Shown here in pieces: positions 43,737-52,662 of a stretch of DNA of 64,000 nt. The stretch is from JALZMG01 sp963844175 (GTDB taxonomy: Bacteria > Actinomycetota > Acidimicrobiia > Acidimicrobiales > Ilumatobacteraceae): assembly GCA_963844175.1 (NCBI GenBank), contig CAWJNE010000013.1:124001-188000 (forward strand), written 5' to 3'. Below the pieces are notes generated by a model. That model saw only the letters and a program-made list of their open reading frames with translations. It was not told the origin of the DNA and ran no database searches. The position numbers were made by a program, and so were the translations under genes. The stretch's first letter is position 1. Each line of letters opens with the position of its first letter.

Positions 43737-45060
43737 TCAGCCGCCGGGGATGAACGTCGGGCGGAAGGCCTCGGTGAACGTCGGTTTCCCGGCTTCGACC
43801 GTGAGGATCACGACGTCCTTCTCGGGGACGCCGTTGGTGCCGGCGTAGGTCACGGAACCGGTCGTGACCTCGAGGTCCGAGATCTCGGCGATGGTCTCGA
43901 TGAGGGTCGGCCCGTCGAGCGAGCAGGCGGTCTCGGCGGCGTGGGCGAAGACCTTGACCACGTCGGAGGCCAGCGCCCCGAAGCTGACCGTCTCGATCTC
44001 CACGCCGGCTTCCTCCGTCGCAGCGATGAACTCGGCCACACCGTTGCCCTCCTGCGGGAACGTGTGCGCCGTGAACGCCACGCCATCGGCGACCTCGCCG
44101 GCTCCCCACACGACGGTGGCGTCGAAGCTGTCCGCCCCGATGACCAGCACGTCGCCCAGGCCGGCGGCGTCGAGCTGCTCCAGCAGCACGCCGACTCCGG
44201 GCATGATCATCGCCGTGTAGACGACGTCGGGCGCGGGGTCGAGTGACGCGAGCTCGTTGACCTGCGCCGAGAAGTCCTCGTCGTTGATGCCGAACGTGAA
44301 GTCGCGCTCCACCTCGCCACCGCCCTGGGCGAACGTCTCGGTGAAGGCGGCGGTGGTGTTCGTGAAGTAGGCGTCGTCGGGCGAGGAGAACGTGACTGCG
44401 GTGGTGGCGCCTTGCTCGGCTGCGTACTCGGCGGCGGCCGCGCCCTGCACCGGGTCGCTGAAGCTCATCAGGAACGCGCCACGCGTCGGGGTCGGCCATC
44501 GCCAGGTCCGTCGTGGCATTGGAGATGATCGGCACGGCGCCGTCGACGGTGTCGATCAGGGGCACGCCGTTGTAGCCGAACGGCGGACCGATGATGGCGT
44601 GCACGCCCTCGTCGAGCAGCTCCTGGGCGGCGCGCTGGGCGCCCGACGGGTCCTCCGGCAGCTCCTTGACGACGTACTCGACGTCCTGGCCGCCGACGCC
44701 ACCCGCGGCGTTGATCAGCTCGACCTGCACGCCGGCGGCCTCCGAGCCCGGGACGTCGGCGAAGCCGCCGAAGTCACTGAGGTCGGCGGCGTACCCGATC
44801 TTCAACGGCTCGTCCAGCGCGCAGTCACCGGCCGGCTCCGTGCCCTCGCCATCCGTCGTCGCCCCACCGGCGTCGGTGGTCTCGGCACCGGCGACGGTGG
44901 TCTCGGCGCCGGCCGTCGTGTCGGCACCGCCCGTCGTGGCGGACCCGCCACTCGACGCGGCCGTCGTCGCCGCGTCGGAACCGCCGTCGTCATCGCTCCC
45001 GCACGCTGCCACGACCAACGTCGCGACGAACCCGATCGCCACTGCCCTGCGCATCCGCAT
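43737..45060 (-). pseudogene. Liv-type substrate-binding lipoprotein gene with a frameshift
   Basis: ATG 45060 follows GGGGAGAGG. A lipoprotein signal (MRMRRAVAIGFVATLVVAACGSDD, lipobox Cys19) is followed by a Thr/Gly/Ala-rich tether, then a periplasmic-binding type I fold (LKIGYAADLSDFGGFADVPG, GVHAIIGPPFGYNGVPLI). After NATTDLAMADPDA the frame changes: the continuation AFLMSFSDPVQGAAAAEYAAEQGA...RPTFIPGG lies one base over, near 44475-44487. Together they make a normal ~440-residue binding protein, first gene of the Liv operon. As sequenced the importer would lose its binding protein. Confidence 0.83.
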
Positions 45061-45111
45061 GTGCCTCTCCCCTGTTCGGGCTGACAGTACGCCGCTCGAT
45101 ACCGTCCTTCC

Positions 45112-46302
45112 ATGACCGTCGCTGTTTCGTCGCGCAAGCCGATGCACGAGACCCACGCCGTCGCCGCCGACGGAGCTGTCGACGCCGACGGGCACATCCT
45201 CGAGCCGCCGGATCTGTGGGAGACGTACATCGATCCGGCCTTCCGGGACCGCGCCCTGCGCATCGTCCCCGACGAGCAGGGCCTCGAGGAGCTGCAGCTC
45301 GACGGCCGGCGCTCGCAGATGAGCCGGCGGGGCTTCCCGGCGACGCTCGGCGCGATGGGCGCCCCCGATCTGCCGGCGATGGCCAAGGACCCGGGCCGCA
45401 CCTACCTCGGCGAGTCGCCGTTCGGGGCGATGGATCCGCAGGAGCGCATCGCCCTGCTCGACGCCGAGCACATCGACACCGTGATCCTGTACACCACGGT
45501 CGGGCTGCTGTGGGAGGCCGAGGTCGACGACCCGGCGCTGTCCCAGGCATACACCACGGCCTACAACCGGTGGATCTGCGAGTTCTGCGCCGGCGAGCGT
45601 CGACTCGTGCCGACCGCCCACCTCTCGCTCAGCGACCCCGTGGCCGCTGCCGCCGAGCTGGAGCGCGCCGTCGGCGACGGCGCCAAGGGTGGCTACGTGG
45701 CGCCGTTCACCCACGACGGCCGCCCGCTCGGCCACCCGGACAACCACCCGGTCTTCGCCGCCGCCCAGGACCTCGACGTCCCGCTGGCCATCCACCCGAC
45801 GTTCGAGCCGCAGTGGACAAAGGGCACGCGGATGGGCTCGTGGGAGAACGTCAAGCAGCTCCGCCTCCTGGCGTCGGTGCAGGCCTCCGACGGGGTGCGC
45901 CACCAGTTCACGACGCTGTTCGACTACGGGGTGTTCGACGCCTTCCCCCGCCTCAAGGTGCTCGTGCTGGAGTCCGGCGGCGGGTGGATCGGCTACTGGC
46001 TCGACCGCATGGACGCGGTCTACGGCCACACGTTCATCGGTGACCGGGTGCCGCTGCAGCACCTCCCGAGCGACTACTTCCGGGAACGGGTGTGGATCAG
46101 CTGCGACCCGGACGAGCGGATGATCCCCGCCCTTGCCGAGCGTTACGGCGTCGAGCGCTTCCTGTGGGCCTCCGACTTCCCCCACGCCGACCACACCCCC
46201 GAGTACGTCCACGACCTGAACGAGCTCGTCGCCTCCTTCCCGACCCCCGAAGCCCGCGCCCAGTTCGTCGGCGGCAACGCCCGCGCCCTGTTCCAGCTCT
46301 GA
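45112..46302 (+). CDS. Amidohydrolase-2 family metal-dependent hydrolase
   Basis: A 396-residue TIM-barrel enzyme of the ACMSD/gamma-resorcylate decarboxylase-like group: DADGHILEPPDLWETYI (metal DxH), PTAHLSLSDPVAAAAELERAV, LAIHPTF (metal His), LVLESGGGWIGYWLDRMD and FLWASDFPHADHT (metal Asp). The family includes decarboxylases and hydrolases of aromatic or amido substrates. It is divergent from the Liv operon, whose binding-protein gene starts 52 bases away, so the transporter could import its substrate. That is inference. Confidence 0.9.
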   Translation: MTVAVSSRKPMHETHAVAADGAVDADGHILEPPDLWETYIDPAFRDRALRIVPDEQGLEELQLDGRRSQMSRRGFPATLGAMGAPDLPAMAKDPGRTYLGESPFGAMDPQERIALLDAEHIDTVILYTTVGLLWEAEVDDPALSQAYTTAYNRWICEFCAGERRLVPTAHLSLSDPVAAAAELERAVGDGAKGGYVAPFTHDGRPLGHPDNHPVFAAAQDLDVPLAIHPTFEPQWTKGTRMGSWENVKQLRLLASVQASDGVRHQFTTLFDYGVFDAFPRLKVLVLESGGGWIGYWLDRMDAVYGHTFIGDRVPLQHLPSDYFRERVWISCDPDERMIPALAERYGVERFLWASDFPHADHTPEYVHDLNELVASFPTPEARAQFVGGNARALFQL

Positions 46303-46354
46303 TTCCATGGCGCGATCACCGTCAGATCTGGCGGTGATCGCTGCTCAGAATCGG
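46303..46354 (+). terminator. Hairpin after the amidohydrolase, related to 1172-1231
   Basis: GCGATCACCG (46312-46321) pairs with CGGTGATCGC (46332-46341). It is followed by TGCTCAGAATCGGG. The right half, TGGCGG...GCTCAGAATCGG, matches the right half of the inverted repeat at 1172-1231. An in-frame ATG at 46307 falls inside this hairpin, which argues against it as a start. Confidence 0.6.
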
Positions 46355-46384
46355 GTGGGGGTGGGCGTGACATGCTGGCGGGCC

Positions 46385-47203
46385 GTGCGACGAGGCGGTC
46401 GGTTCGTGCTGCTGGCGGTCCTCGCACTGGCGGCATGCAGTGACGTGCGCGAGACGGCCAGCAACCAGTTCGAGCCGATCACACCGGGCACTCTCGTCGT
46501 CGGTGCCGAAGTGCCCGATGCGGGGTTCTGGGAGGGCACTCCCGCCGACGTGACGGGAGGCTTCGAGTTCCAGCTCGCCCAGGCCATCGCCGACGAGCTG
46601 GAGCTGGAGCTGGAGGTGGCCGAGGTGCCCTTCCCCGACGTCGTCGCCGGGCGGCTCGGGCCCGCTGACCTGGCGCTGGAGGAGGTCAGCGTCACCGCCG
46701 AGCGCCAGGACGTGGTGGAGTTCTCCACGCCGTACCTGACCACTGCACCGACCGTCGTCGCCCGTCGCGACGGAGGCGATGCCGCCGACCTGCGCGACCT
46801 GTCCTCGGCGCGCGACCTGCGCTGGGCCGTCCGTGCCGGCACGACCCAGGCGCAGTTCCTCGATGACGTCATCCGACCGGACGAGGCGCCCGTGGAGGTC
46901 GCCACCGCCGACGCCGCCCTCGACGCCGTCGAGCTGGGCACCGTCGACGCCGCGCTGGTCGACGAGTCCGACGCGCTGCTGGCGGCCGGCGCCAACGACG
47001 CGCTCGTCGCCGTCGCCCGATTCGACCGCGAGGAGGACGTCGCCGCCGTCCTGCCCTCCGGCGCGACGCAGAACGTGACCGCCGTCGACGAAGCGCTGCG
47101 CCGCCTGCAGACCGACGGCACCGTCGAACGCCTCGTCGAGACCTGGCTGATCCCCGCCTTCTCGACCGACCCCGCCGACCTGCCCGTGATCGCCACCCGC
47201 TGA
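46385..47203 (+). CDS. Family 3 extracellular solute-binding lipoprotein
   Basis: A 272-residue protein from GTG 46385: signal peptide RFVLLAVLALAAC with lipobox Cys, then a polar-amino-acid-type binding domain: LVVGAEVPDAGFWEGTPADVTGGFEFQLAQAIADEL, FPDVVAGRLGPADLALEEVSVTAERQDVVEFSTPYL, WAVRAGTTQAQFL. No permease or ATPase follows, so it is an orphan binding protein. It could serve a transporter encoded elsewhere or act as a sensor. It is followed 11 bases later by an antiporter. Confidence 0.87.
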   Translation: MRRGGRFVLLAVLALAACSDVRETASNQFEPITPGTLVVGAEVPDAGFWEGTPADVTGGFEFQLAQAIADELELELEVAEVPFPDVVAGRLGPADLALEEVSVTAERQDVVEFSTPYLTTAPTVVARRDGGDAADLRDLSSARDLRWAVRAGTTQAQFLDDVIRPDEAPVEVATADAALDAVELGTVDAALVDESDALLAAGANDALVAVARFDREEDVAAVLPSGATQNVTAVDEALRRLQTDGTVERLVETWLIPAFSTDPADLPVIATR

Positions 47204-47214
47204 CCGGAGACCTC

Positions 47215-49155
47215 GTGGACATCGTCAAGTTCGTCGCCCCGTCCGGTCCGGAGTGGGAGCTCCTCGTCGCCGTTGCGGTCATCATCATCGCCCCGGTCAT
47301 CGTCGAGCGCTTCCGCCTGCCCGGCATGGTCGGACTGCTGTTCGGCGGGATGGTCGTCGGCCCCAACGTGCTGGGCGTGGTGTCATCAACCGAAGGTGTC
47401 GTCGCCGAGCTCGGCGCGATCGGGCTCCTCTACCTGATGTTCATGGCCGGGCTGGACCTCGACCTCAACGTGTTCGCCAAGGTCCGCGGGCAGGCTGTCG
47501 CGTTCGCGATCCTGACGTTCACCGTCCCGTTCGCGCTGGGTGTCCTGATCGGCACGACCGTCGGGTACGACGTCGCCGCGGCGGTGCTGCTCGGTGCCGT
47601 GTTCGCCTCCCACACGCTCGTCACCTACCCGGTGCTGCGCAGCTACGGGCTGTCCACCAACCGGGCAGTTGCGATCACGGTGGGCGCGACGGTGATCACC
47701 GACACGCTCGCGCTCATCGTGCTCGCCGTCGTGTCCGGCCAGGCGTCCGGCGATGTCAGCGGGTTCGAGCTGGCGTCCCAGCTGGCGATCGGCCTGATCA
47801 TCCTCGGGGTCAGCTGCTTCGTCCTCATGCCCATGGTCGGCCGCTGGTTCTTCGCCACCATCGGGCGCACACGGGTGGCGCGGTACACGTTCGTGCTCGG
47901 CATGCTCCTCGTCGGCGCCAGCGTGGCGTCGATGGTCGGGATCGAGCCGATCGTCGGCGCCTTCTTCGCCGGGCTGGGCATCAACCGCCTCGTGCCGAGC
48001 GAGGGCGAGATGATGGAGCACATCGAGTTCTTCGGTTCAGCGCTGCTGATCCCGATCTTCCTCGTCTCGGTTGGCACGGTCATCGACCCGGCCAAGCTCG
48101 TCGCCCTCGGGACGCTCGGCCTGGCCGGGCTGTTCGCGCTCGGTGCCCTGGGCGGCAAGGCGGTGGCTGCGGCCATCGCCCGGTTCGCCTTCGGGCTGAC
48201 CTGGGACGAGGCCGGGGCGATGTTCTCGCTCTCGGTCTCCCGCGCAGCGGCCACGCTGGCGGCGACGTTCGTCGGGCTGCAGCTCGGGCTCTTCGACACC
48301 GCCACGGTGAACGCCATCATGCTCGTGATCGTGCTCAGCCTCGTCGCCTCCTCGACGTCGGCGACCTTCTTCGGGTCGCGGATCCCGCGCCCGCCGGTCG
48401 AGACGGAGCGGATCGGACGCTCGGTGCTCGTGCAGATCGATCTCGACGGCCGCAACGACGTGCTGACCGGCCTCGGCGCCCGGCTGGCGCGCGTCGACGG
48501 AGGGGTCGTGCGACCGCTCTACGTCGTCGCGCCCGGGGGGCCGCAGCCGTCGAGCAGCCAGGTGCAGGCGATCGACCACGACATCGCCGGGTTGGGCATC
48601 GACGCCTCGCTCGACGTCCGCCACGACCGTTCCGTCGAGCAGGGACTGGTCAACGCCGCCGCGTCGTACACCAGCTCGCTGATCGTCATGCGCGACTCGG
48701 TCGACACCGTGCTGGCGCTCGGTCGCGCCGTCGACGCACCGATCGCCGTCGTCCGACCGGCGGACGTACCGTTCGGGCGGGCGGTCGTTGTCCTGTCCGC
48801 CGCGAACGCTGGTCAGCCGCGGTTCGCCGTGCTCGGGGCGATCGCGATGGGTGTGCGGCTGGCCCGCTCCGGCACCGACGTCGTCGTGGTCTGCGACCAC
48901 GACCTGGACGACGCGCTGCAGACCGCCGTCGGTCCGCTGGCCGTCCATCGAGTCGCACCCCTCGAGTGGATCAGCGCCTCGGCGGCAGCCACCGATCTCG
49001 TGATCGTCCCGGGTGGGCGCGGCGGACCCTCGTCCGGTCGAGTCGAGCGACGGGCGACGCAGCGCGGCGCGTCGCTCCTGGTGCTCAACGACCCGGACGA
49101 GCTCGAGGGCACCACGGACGCCGGTTCGGTGGCGGCGCCGCTGACGGCCAGCTGA
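47215..49155 (+). CDS. CPA2-family cation:proton antiporter with C-terminal cytosolic domain
   Basis: A 646-residue protein from GTG 47215. About 12 membrane segments in residues 15-400 form a Na+(K+)/H+ exchanger core: FRLPGMVGLLFGGMVVGPN, LGAIGLLYLMFMAGLDLDL, GATVITDTLALIVLAV (with the conserved Asp of the ion site), FFAGLGINRLVP and IPIFLVSVGTVIDP. The last ~240 residues are soluble and resemble tandem universal-stress-like domains (SLIVMRDSVDTVLALGRAVDAPIAVVRP), possibly a nucleotide-sensing regulator. The ion is not decided by sequence. The start is 11 bases after an orphan binding protein. Confidence 0.9.
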   Translation: MDIVKFVAPSGPEWELLVAVAVIIIAPVIVERFRLPGMVGLLFGGMVVGPNVLGVVSSTEGVVAELGAIGLLYLMFMAGLDLDLNVFAKVRGQAVAFAILTFTVPFALGVLIGTTVGYDVAAAVLLGAVFASHTLVTYPVLRSYGLSTNRAVAITVGATVITDTLALIVLAVVSGQASGDVSGFELASQLAIGLIILGVSCFVLMPMVGRWFFATIGRTRVARYTFVLGMLLVGASVASMVGIEPIVGAFFAGLGINRLVPSEGEMMEHIEFFGSALLIPIFLVSVGTVIDPAKLVALGTLGLAGLFALGALGGKAVAAAIARFAFGLTWDEAGAMFSLSVSRAAATLAATFVGLQLGLFDTATVNAIMLVIVLSLVASSTSATFFGSRIPRPPVETERIGRSVLVQIDLDGRNDVLTGLGARLARVDGGVVRPLYVVAPGGPQPSSSQVQAIDHDIAGLGIDASLDVRHDRSVEQGLVNAAASYTSSLIVMRDSVDTVLALGRAVDAPIAVVRPADVPFGRAVVVLSAANAGQPRFAVLGAIAMGVRLARSGTDVVVVCDHDLDDALQTAVGPLAVHRVAPLEWISASAAATDLVIVPGGRGGPSSGRVERRATQRGASLLVLNDPDELEGTTDAGSVAAPLTAS

Positions 49156-49228
49156 TCCGCGCTCGGCGAGCGACCGCCGGGTACGGTCGGCGGTCGGGCG
49201 CCCATCGCGCCCGGAGGGAGGTAGACCC

Positions 49229-49645
49229 GTGTCAGGTACGTATGTCGCCCGGCCCCGGCCGGTCCTGGTGACCGTCATCGCCGTGCTCATGGTGATCAGC
49301 GGCATTGTCAGCATGATCGCGGGGGTCGCCATCATCGCCCTGCGCAACGACGCAGAGTTCATCCTCAAGTCCGGCGAGACCCCGAGCACGTCGCTCGGCA
49401 TCGGCATCGGCGCGCTGATCGTCGGTGCCATCATCACCTTCCTGGCCTTCGGTCTGCTGCGCGGCAGCAGCACGGCACGGTTCGTGATCGGCGTCGTCGA
49501 GGTGTTGCACATCATCGGTGCCGTCATCATGCTCATCCGCTACCACGGGCCATATCGGAGCTCGGCGGTCGGAACGATCATCTTCTCGGTGATCGTGCTG
49601 TGGATCCTGTTCGGCACGCGCAAGGCCCAGGACTACTTCGCCTGA
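49229..49645 (+). CDS. Hypothetical four-helix membrane protein
   Basis: A 138-residue protein from GTG 49229, preceded by GGAGGGAGG. Four membrane segments are visible (VLVTVIAVLMVISGIVSMIAGVAII, LGIGIGALIVGAIITFLAFGLL, FVIGVVEVLHIIGAVIMLI, AVGTIIFSVIVLWILF) with a short outside loop after the first. The function is unknown; the layout recalls small actinobacterial membrane proteins with a PxxVxxxAxL start. Confidence 0.78.
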   Translation: MSGTYVARPRPVLVTVIAVLMVISGIVSMIAGVAIIALRNDAEFILKSGETPSTSLGIGIGALIVGAIITFLAFGLLRGSSTARFVIGVVEVLHIIGAVIMLIRYHGPYRSSAVGTIIFSVIVLWILFGTRKAQDYFA

Positions 49646-49712
49646 GTCGATTGCCTCGCGCTGTCATGCTCTCCGCGTGACGAACGCTCGGGAGCTACTC
49701 AGTCGACGACGG

Positions 49713-50322
49713 TCAGGGACGCCGGCCCCACGCTGACACCAGCGGTGGTGTCGACACGTCCAGGGCACCGGCTGCCAACGCCGCGAGGTGAGCATCGATC
49801 TCGTCGTCGGTCGCCGCGCCGATGGCGACCAGCGCCGCACGCACCTGCTCGACGTTGGCCTGCTCCAATGCCACGGTGGCCGGCACCGCCAGCGGGAGAT
49901 AGGCGTCAGCACCGACGTCGAACAGCCCGACGTCGCGCAGGCGGCGCGGGAGCGCCCGCCAACGTGCGCAGCACTGCGTCGCGTGCCGGAAGGTGGGTCA
50001 GCAGCAGACGGACGTGGACGAGGTCGAAGTCGCCGCCCGGTGGTCGTTCCGTGACGACGTCGTGCTGGCGGACCTCGTACGGCTGGTCGGTGTCGAGCCA
50101 GCGCACATCGAGGTCGGTGGCCAGGACGCCGCCGCCCGCCCGGGCGGCGAGCCAGCCGGGCACCGACGGTCCACCGGCACCGACCTCCCAGCAACGCCAA
50201 CCCACCGCCACGCCGATCGCGTCGAGGTGCCGGTACGTCACGTCGTCGAACACTGCGGCGAGCGCGGCGAAGCGGTCCGAGGCGTGCGTCGAGCAGTTGT
50301 CCAGCAGGTAGGCCGTCTCCAT
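49713..50322 (-). pseudogene. SAM-dependent methyltransferase, internally deleted and frameshifted
   Basis: The N-terminal half from ATG 50322 is a clear class I methyltransferase: METAYLLDNCSTHASDRFAAL, WRCWEVGAGGPSVPGWLA (SAM-binding glycine motif), VLATDLDVRWLD, FDLVHVRLLLTHLPARDAVLRTL. It then stops at 49906 in that frame. The C-terminal part of the same family (LPRRLRDVGLFDVGADAYLPLAVPATVALEQANVEQ...VSAWGRRP) resumes at once in another frame and ends at 49713. Family members I know are about 270 residues, so ~60-70 codons (the CLRPGG-type core) are missing at the junction near 49958. It is a broken gene. Confidence 0.75.
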
Positions 50323-50384
50323 GGCCGTGATTGCAACAGCGGACGCCGCGCACAGCCTGAAGAAGTCCTGCTGATCCGGTGGAG

Positions 50385-51437
50385 ATGTCGACACGCGAGG
50401 ATCGGCAGGTGGACCTCGACGTGATGACCGAACCCGGCACGTGGCACGGCGTGCAGGCCCTGGCGGGCGACGTGGCAGCTGCAGGGTTCGCCGGGATGGT
50501 GTTCACGGAGATGCGCCAGCCGCCGTGGCTGTCCGTCGTGGCCGCCCACCAGGCGGCGCCGTCGCTCGACCTGGCGACCGGGATCGCCGTCGCCTTCCCG
50601 CGCAGCCCGATGATCACCGCCCAGACGGCGTGGGAACTGGCCGAGGCCACGGACGGCCGGTTCCGGCTCGGGCTCGGCAGCCAGGTGCGCGGGTCGATCG
50701 AGCGTCGCTACGGGAGCGACTTCGAGCCGCCCGTCGGTCGGCTGCGCGACTACGTGCTGGCGGTCAAGGCGTGCTGGTCAGCCTTCCGCGGCGAGGCGCC
50801 GCTGGCCTACGAGGGCCCCCACTACCGGCTCACCCACCTGCCGCCGGTCGCCCGGCCGCGGCGGCACGGCCACGAGGACCTGCGCGTCGACATCGCTGCC
50901 GTCGGGACGGCGATGGTGCGCGCCGCCGGCGAGGTCGCCGACGGGATCCACGTCCACCCGCTGCACTCCGTCGCCTACCTGGAGCGACGGTTGCGGCCTG
51001 CGCTGGTCGAAGGCACGACCAGGGCCGGTCGCCGCGTCGACGACGTCGCCCTGTTCATCCCCGTGCTCGCCGCACCCGGTGACACGCCGGAGGAGCGCGC
51101 CCCGTTCGTCGAGCGCTGCCGAGCCCAGCTGGCCTTCTACGGCTCGACGCGCAACTACGCCTTCCAGTTCGACGATCTGGGCTTCGAGGGCACGACGGCG
51201 AAGTTGGCCGAGCGGCTCAAGGCCGGCGACGCGGCCGGCGGCGCGGCACTGATCACCGACGACATGCTGGACCAGTTCGCCGTCGTGTGCCGCTGGGACG
51301 AGCTGGCCGATCGCTTGCTCGATCGCTACGGCACGATCGCCACCCGCCTGATCATGTACACCGCCGCCGACGACATCCGGCGCGACCCGCAGGCGAGCGG
51401 CCGGTGGTCCGAGGTCGCCGCGGCGATGAGGTCATGA
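50385..51437 (+). CDS. LLM-class F420-dependent oxidoreductase
   Basis: A 350-residue luciferase-like enzyme: VDLDVMTEPGTWHGVQALAGDVAAAGFAGMVFTEMRQPPWLSVV, LATGIAVAFPRSPMITAQTAWELAEATDGRFRLGLGSQVRGSIERRYG and DGIHVHPLHSVAYLERRL. The pattern fits the TIGR03617-type F420 group. Its stop overlaps the start of a P450 (ATGA), so the two work in one operon, plausibly on the same steroid- or lipid-like substrate. ATG 50385 and GTG 50379 are both possible starts. Confidence 0.9.
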   Translation: MSTREDRQVDLDVMTEPGTWHGVQALAGDVAAAGFAGMVFTEMRQPPWLSVVAAHQAAPSLDLATGIAVAFPRSPMITAQTAWELAEATDGRFRLGLGSQVRGSIERRYGSDFEPPVGRLRDYVLAVKACWSAFRGEAPLAYEGPHYRLTHLPPVARPRRHGHEDLRVDIAAVGTAMVRAAGEVADGIHVHPLHSVAYLERRLRPALVEGTTRAGRRVDDVALFIPVLAAPGDTPEERAPFVERCRAQLAFYGSTRNYAFQFDDLGFEGTTAKLAERLKAGDAAGGAALITDDMLDQFAVVCRWDELADRLLDRYGTIATRLIMYTAADDIRRDPQASGRWSEVAAAMRS

Positions 51438-52654
51438 GCAACTACTCGCACCTCGAGCACGCCAACGACCTCGAACCGTCGGCGGGGCACCGCGTCCTGC
51501 GCGAGCAGCGACCCCTGCACCGGGAGGACGGCAACGACCCGCCGTTCTTCGTGGTCAGCCGGTACGCCGATGTCCTGGACGTGGTCAAGCGCCCCGGCGA
51601 GTGGATCAACGGTGACGGCGTCGGCGTGTTCTTCCAGCCCGGCGGTGTCCTCGGCACGACCGACGATCCCGACCACCGACGCCAGCGCAAGGTCCTGCAG
51701 GACGCGTTCCGCCCGGCCGCCATCGCCGCGCTCGAGCCGCGCGTCGAGGCCGTCGGCGACCGGTTGTGGGCAGCAGGGTTCGGCGAGGACGGGTCCGGGG
51801 ACTTCGTGCGGCTGTTCGCCTTCCCGTTCCCGGCGCTGGTGATCGCCGAGTTGCTCGGTGTCCCCGTCGAGCGCCAGGACGACTTCGGGCGATGGTCCGA
51901 CGACATCGTCAACGGCCTCGGCGGCGGCGACCTGGCACTGGTCGAACAGGCCAACCGCGAGATCTTCGCCCTCGTCGACGAGCTGGTCGAGCAACGCACC
52001 AGGCTGCTCGCCGCCGACCAACCGGTGCCCGATGACGTGCTCAGCACGCTGACCCGCGCCAAGCTCGCCGGTCAGCTCAGCCACGGCGAGGTCAGGCGGC
52101 TCAGCCAGCAGCTGCTGGTCGCCGGGCACGAGACGACGGCCAGCCTGATCTCGCTGATGCTCTACCGGCTGGTCGAGCGACCGGAGCTCATGGCTCGGTT
52201 GCGGTCGGACCCGGGGCTGGTGCCGGCGGCGGTGGAGGAGTTCCTGCGGTTCGACTCGCCGGTGCAGGGCTTGTTCCGGGTGAACCCGGCGCGCTGCCCC
52301 GTGCGTGGCGAGGATCTGCCGGCGGGGACCAAGCTGCAGGTGCTGTTCGCCTCGGCCAACCGTGACGACGAGGTCTGGGATGAGCCCGACGAGATCCGCC
52401 TCGACCGCCACCGGCACGGGGACGACGGTCGCTCCCGCCCGCACCTGGCGTTCGGCTGGGGCATCCACCACTGCATCGGCGCGCCACTGGCTCGCCAGGA
52501 AGGCCGGCTGGCCCTGCGCTGGATGGTCGAGCGGTTCGCCGACGTCGAGTTGATCGGACCGGTCGCCGTGAACGAGCCGTTCATCCTGCGCGGGCTGACC
52601 ACGATGCCGATCCGGTGGCGCACGGCGCGGCCGGCCGGCCCACCGTTTGCTTGA
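51434..52654 (+). CDS. Cytochrome P450
   Basis: A 406-residue soluble P450. The I-helix is LLVAGHETTAS with the normal Glu-Thr pair, the K-helix is EEFLRFDSP, and the heme loop is FGWGIHHCIGAPLARQEG with the Cys ligand. Unlike the P450 at 39016, all canonical motifs are present. It is translationally coupled to the upstream LLM oxidoreductase and followed nine bases later by a serine hydrolase. The three may form a small catabolic unit. No ferredoxin gene is adjacent. Confidence 0.94.
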   Translation: MSNYSHLEHANDLEPSAGHRVLREQRPLHREDGNDPPFFVVSRYADVLDVVKRPGEWINGDGVGVFFQPGGVLGTTDDPDHRRQRKVLQDAFRPAAIAALEPRVEAVGDRLWAAGFGEDGSGDFVRLFAFPFPALVIAELLGVPVERQDDFGRWSDDIVNGLGGGDLALVEQANREIFALVDELVEQRTRLLAADQPVPDDVLSTLTRAKLAGQLSHGEVRRLSQQLLVAGHETTASLISLMLYRLVERPELMARLRSDPGLVPAAVEEFLRFDSPVQGLFRVNPARCPVRGEDLPAGTKLQVLFASANRDDEVWDEPDEIRLDRHRHGDDGRSRPHLAFGWGIHHCIGAPLARQEGRLALRWMVERFADVELIGPVAVNEPFILRGLTTMPIRWRTARPAGPPFA

Positions 52655-52662
52655 CTCTCGCC

